Assembly: GCA_905202115.1 (NCBI GenBank)
Contig: CAJKQZ010000035.1
Span: forward strand, 1-17,388
Reading direction: 5' to 3'
Source of the DNA: an uncultured Prevotellaceae bacterium
GTDB taxonomy: Bacteria > Bacteroidota > Bacteroidia > Bacteroidales > Bacteroidaceae
DNA length: 17,388 bases
Shown: positions 15,518 through 17,388 of the stretch, piece after piece
Layout: every line of letters starts with the position of its first letter
Numbering within the stretch: the first letter of the stretch is position 1
Position numbers and translations under genes: made by a program
Notes under the pieces: generated by a model
Seen by the model: the letters and a program-made list of their open reading frames with translations, nothing else
What the model was told of the DNA's origin: nothing
Databases searched by the model: none

Positions 15518-16393
15518 CTATGCGCGATAGATGTTCTCGGCGCGCATTCGCAGGTACTTGTTTACGGAGAAGTATGCGCAGATTAATATGAGTATAATGC
15601 CGCAGCCCAATACGGTTCCCATTGTTATTGCCACTATGTCCCATGTAACCACTTTTGTCATGGAGGGGTCGAAACGCAGAAGGGAGTCTATTCCGAAAGC
15701 CAGCAGTGCGCAGGCTATTACTGCGGATATAAATCCCACCCAGAAAGCATTTGCCATAAAGGGCCGGCGTATGAATGACGGGCGTGCTCCCACAAGCTGC
15801 ATGGTGCGTATCGATAAACGCCGTGAGTAAATGCTCAGGCGCATGGTGTTGTTTATAAGAACGAACGATACGAATGTCAGCAGCACGGCGAGCACGAGAA
15901 AGATGATGCTCACTTTGCGTATGTTGCGGTTTATGCTTTCCATAAGTTCTTCGGGGTAGTCGACGTCGACTACGTATTTTTCGGTTTTAAGACCGGGCAC
16001 TATCATTGCGAGGCTGTCTGCCGATGCATAGTCGGCTTTAAGGCGTATTTCGAACGAGGCGGGCATGGGATTCGAGCCGAGGAACTCGGCGGGATCGCAG
16101 CCCATAGCTTTGGTCTGCTCTGCCGCGGCGCGTTCTTTCGATATGTAGCTTACTCCCATTGCGCATGGCAGTCTGCGGAGCTTTGTCTGCAGTTTGTAGG
16201 CGTCGGCGTTGGGGATGTCGTCGTCGAGCATTACAGAAACGGTGAAGTTTTCGCGCAACGTGTCGCTCAGGTGCGTTGCCGTCGTTACGAAGAACACGAC
16301 CGTACCGAGCAGCACCAGTACGAGCGTGGTGCTTATGCACGAAGTTATTACGTTAAGGCGCAGCCCGTTGCGCGACTTATGCTTTTTGCTCAT
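15518..16393 (-). CDS. ftsX: Cell division protein FtsX (permease-like)
   Basis: FtsX is the membrane subunit of the FtsEX ABC-type complex that couples division to peptidoglycan hydrolase activation. The 291-residue protein has the expected topology: TM1 about 16-39, a periplasmic domain about 40-158 containing EFLGSNPMPASFEIRL, then TM2 about 161-181, TM3 about 214-236 and TM4 about 254-276. The cytoplasmic segment LSIYSRRLSIRTMQLVGA is typical. ftsE is not adjacent, which I recall as common in Bacteroidota. It starts 25 bp after the methyltransferase stop. Confidence 0.94.
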   Translation of the reverse strand: MSKKHKSRNGLRLNVITSCISTTLVLVLLGTVVFFVTTATHLSDTLRENFTVSVMLDDDIPNADAYKLQTKLRRLPCAMGVSYISKERAAAEQTKAMGCDPAEFLGSNPMPASFEIRLKADYASADSLAMIVPGLKTEKYVVDVDYPEELMESINRNIRKVSIIFLVLAVLLTFVSFVLINNTMRLSIYSRRLSIRTMQLVGARPSFIRRPFMANAFWVGFISAVIACALLAFGIDSLLRFDPSMTKVVTWDIVAITMGTVLGCGIILILICAYFSVNKYLRMRAENIYRA

Positions 16394-16418
16394 TATTTAT
16401 AATGTATGGTCTTGCGGA

Positions 16419-17315
16419 TTATAGTTTTTTCATCACATAGATAAGCGAACTGCTTTTTTCTTTGTCGCATTGTGCCTTGAACCACGAATATATGCCGAAC
16501 GCCATGCCCCGTATGAAATAAGGTGAGTGTCCGCGGTATTTTTCAGACAGCATTGAAACGTAATATGCGTCGAACGGCATGGGATGTATGTCCATTATCC
16601 GGAATCCGTATTGTTCGGCTATAAGTTTCATGGTGTGCGGACTGAAATGCCACAGATGTCGCGGCACGTCATAGGCCGCCCACGATTCCTTGTAGTATTG
16701 TGCGTCGGTCGAGGCGCAGTTTGGCACGGCTATTATCAGGCGTCCGTCGCTTTTCAACAGTCGTCGCAGCGTCTGCCACTCGTCTGCGAGGTTGTAGACG
16801 TGCTCCATTACGTGCCACATCGTTATTGCGTCGAAGCTTTCGCTTTCGAATGTTGCGAGTGCGCTTACAGGTCTTTCCGTTATGCCGGCTTTTTCAGCCG
16901 CTACCTTGCGTGCCGCTTCGTTTATCTCGACGGCCTCGACCGAGAATCCGCACCGTTGCATTTCGCGTGCAAAATATCCTGTACCGGCTCCTATGTCGAG
17001 CAGCCGTCCCTCTTTGCTTCCGAGAGCTTTCATCACAAGGTGGGCCTTGCGCCGCAGCATTATGGCGCGAACGGCATGGTACGTACGGTTGAACAGTCCT
17101 TTGTTGATGTCGGTGTGGGATATATAGTCGGGCGAGGAATAATATCGTGCCGATTCGGCTTCTATCGGAGTGTTTTGTGTGAAACGCATTCCGCAGGCGT
17201 CGCATTCGTATACGTCGAACGTTTCGCCTGTGGCATAGTAATCTGTTGCCGAAACATACTTGTGTATGCGTTCGGAACCACATGCCGGACATAGTGATAT
17301 TACCTGTTTGTCCAT
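16419..17315 (-). CDS. Class I SAM-dependent methyltransferase with N-terminal zinc ribbon
   Basis: The 298-residue protein begins with a four-cysteine ribbon (C9, C12, C38, C41; CPACGS and CDACGM), followed by a Rossmann methyltransferase domain. That domain carries motif I LLDIGAGTGYFA (105-116), the acidic VEAVEIN (126-132), FDAITMWHVMEHV (161-173) and VPRHLWHFS (218-226). This architecture matches Methyltransf_23-type enzymes, often linked to surface glycan or lipid modification; the substrate is unknown. The start is placed at MDKQVISLCP because a longer frame to 17378 would include the promoter. It is the first gene of the operon through folK. Confidence 0.9.
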   Translation of the reverse strand: MDKQVISLCPACGSERIHKYVSATDYYATGETFDVYECDACGMRFTQNTPIEAESARYYSSPDYISHTDINKGLFNRTYHAVRAIMLRRKAHLVMKALGSKEGRLLDIGAGTGYFAREMQRCGFSVEAVEINEAARKVAAEKAGITERPVSALATFESESFDAITMWHVMEHVYNLADEWQTLRRLLKSDGRLIIAVPNCASTDAQYYKESWAAYDVPRHLWHFSPHTMKLIAEQYGFRIMDIHPMPFDAYYVSMLSEKYRGHSPYFIRGMAFGIYSWFKAQCDKEKSSSLIYVMKKL

Positions 17316-17333
17316 AAGAGCGCTAATTTCGTG

Positions 17334-17364
17334 CAAATATAGCAAAAGGCGAGTGCAGAACAAA
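17334..17364 (-). promoter_or_regulatory. Consensus Bacteroidota promoter of the methyltransferase-ftsX-folK operon
   Basis: On the minus strand TTTG (17361-17364) and TATATTTG (17334-17341) are separated by exactly 19 bp, matching the -33/-7 consensus for the phylum's primary sigma factor. The -7 box lies 18 bp before the chosen ATG. This is the best promoter in the window and it fixes the start codon choice. Confidence 0.8.
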
Positions 17365-17383
17365 ATGAGCTTGCTCATTTTTT
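17362..17383. terminator. Possible terminator hairpin at the right edge
   Basis: AAAATGAGC (17362-17370) and GCTCATTTT (17373-17381) form a perfect 9-bp inverted repeat with a 2-nt loop, followed by T on the plus strand; the minus strand also ends in TTTTGTT. It may terminate a gene beyond the window. It overlaps the operon promoter's -33 box. Confidence 0.45.
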
Positions 17384-17388
17384 ATGCC

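Noticed and set aside
16584..17294. 236-codon plus-strand open frame
   Set aside because: It is antisense to the methyltransferase gene and lacks any family similarity.

Overview
The window looks like chromosomal DNA from a member of the Bacteroidota, most likely order Bacteroidales. Three things point there: promoter -7 boxes of the TAnnTTTG type (one paired with a TTTG -33 box at the 19-bp spacing), little Shine-Dalgarno signal before start codons, and the run ftsX - DUF3098 - uppP - truB - queA - folK, an order known from that group. The genus cannot be fixed from this sequence alone.

Layout, left to right. (1) miaB (+) encodes a tRNA methylthiotransferase. (2) A strikingly A/T-rich block (about 1800-4620) holds one large gene on the minus strand, a helicase IV/UvrD-like SF1 helicase with an N-terminal membrane helix, an inserted nuclease-like domain and a C-terminal HTH. 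It has its own -7 box and terminator and is flanked by two near-identical direct copies of a repeat. (3) A minus-strand set of a WYL-domain regulator, a 101-residue membrane protein and a 55-residue membrane protein ends in a clear intrinsic terminator. (4) Divergent from it lies a secreted GH43 glycosidase (+) with its own terminator. (5) Two overlapping glycosyltransferase genes (GT4 then GT2, minus strand) are preceded by a secreted GHL10-like putative glycosidase (minus strand). (6) A tight seven-gene minus-strand operon carries a class I methyltransferase, ftsX, a DUF3098 membrane protein, uppP, truB, queA and folK, read from a consensus Bacteroidota promoter near the right edge.

The main unexplained structure is a family of four interspersed repeats of about 187-214 bp: 1571-1780 (+), 4625-4838 (+), 10018-10204 (-) and 11792-11978 (+). 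Each has an A/T-rich palindrome at its left end, a strong central inverted repeat with 17-bp arms (extended to a perfect 42-bp palindrome in the last copy), an outer inverted repeat, and a conserved right block. Two copies bracket the A/T-rich helicase gene as direct repeats; the other two bracket the GHL10-like gene in opposite orientation.

The four stretches of more than 300 bp without a gene (1517-1910, 4503-4939, 9832-10347, 11581-12077) each contain one repeat copy. Otherwise they hold only the promoters, terminators and hairpins listed. Functionally, the window mixes housekeeping tRNA modification (miaB, truB, queA), envelope and division genes (ftsX, uppP), folate synthesis (folK) and surface or extracellular glycan genes (GH43, GT2, GT4, GHL10-like), plus a probably acquired helicase that could serve DNA repair or defence.
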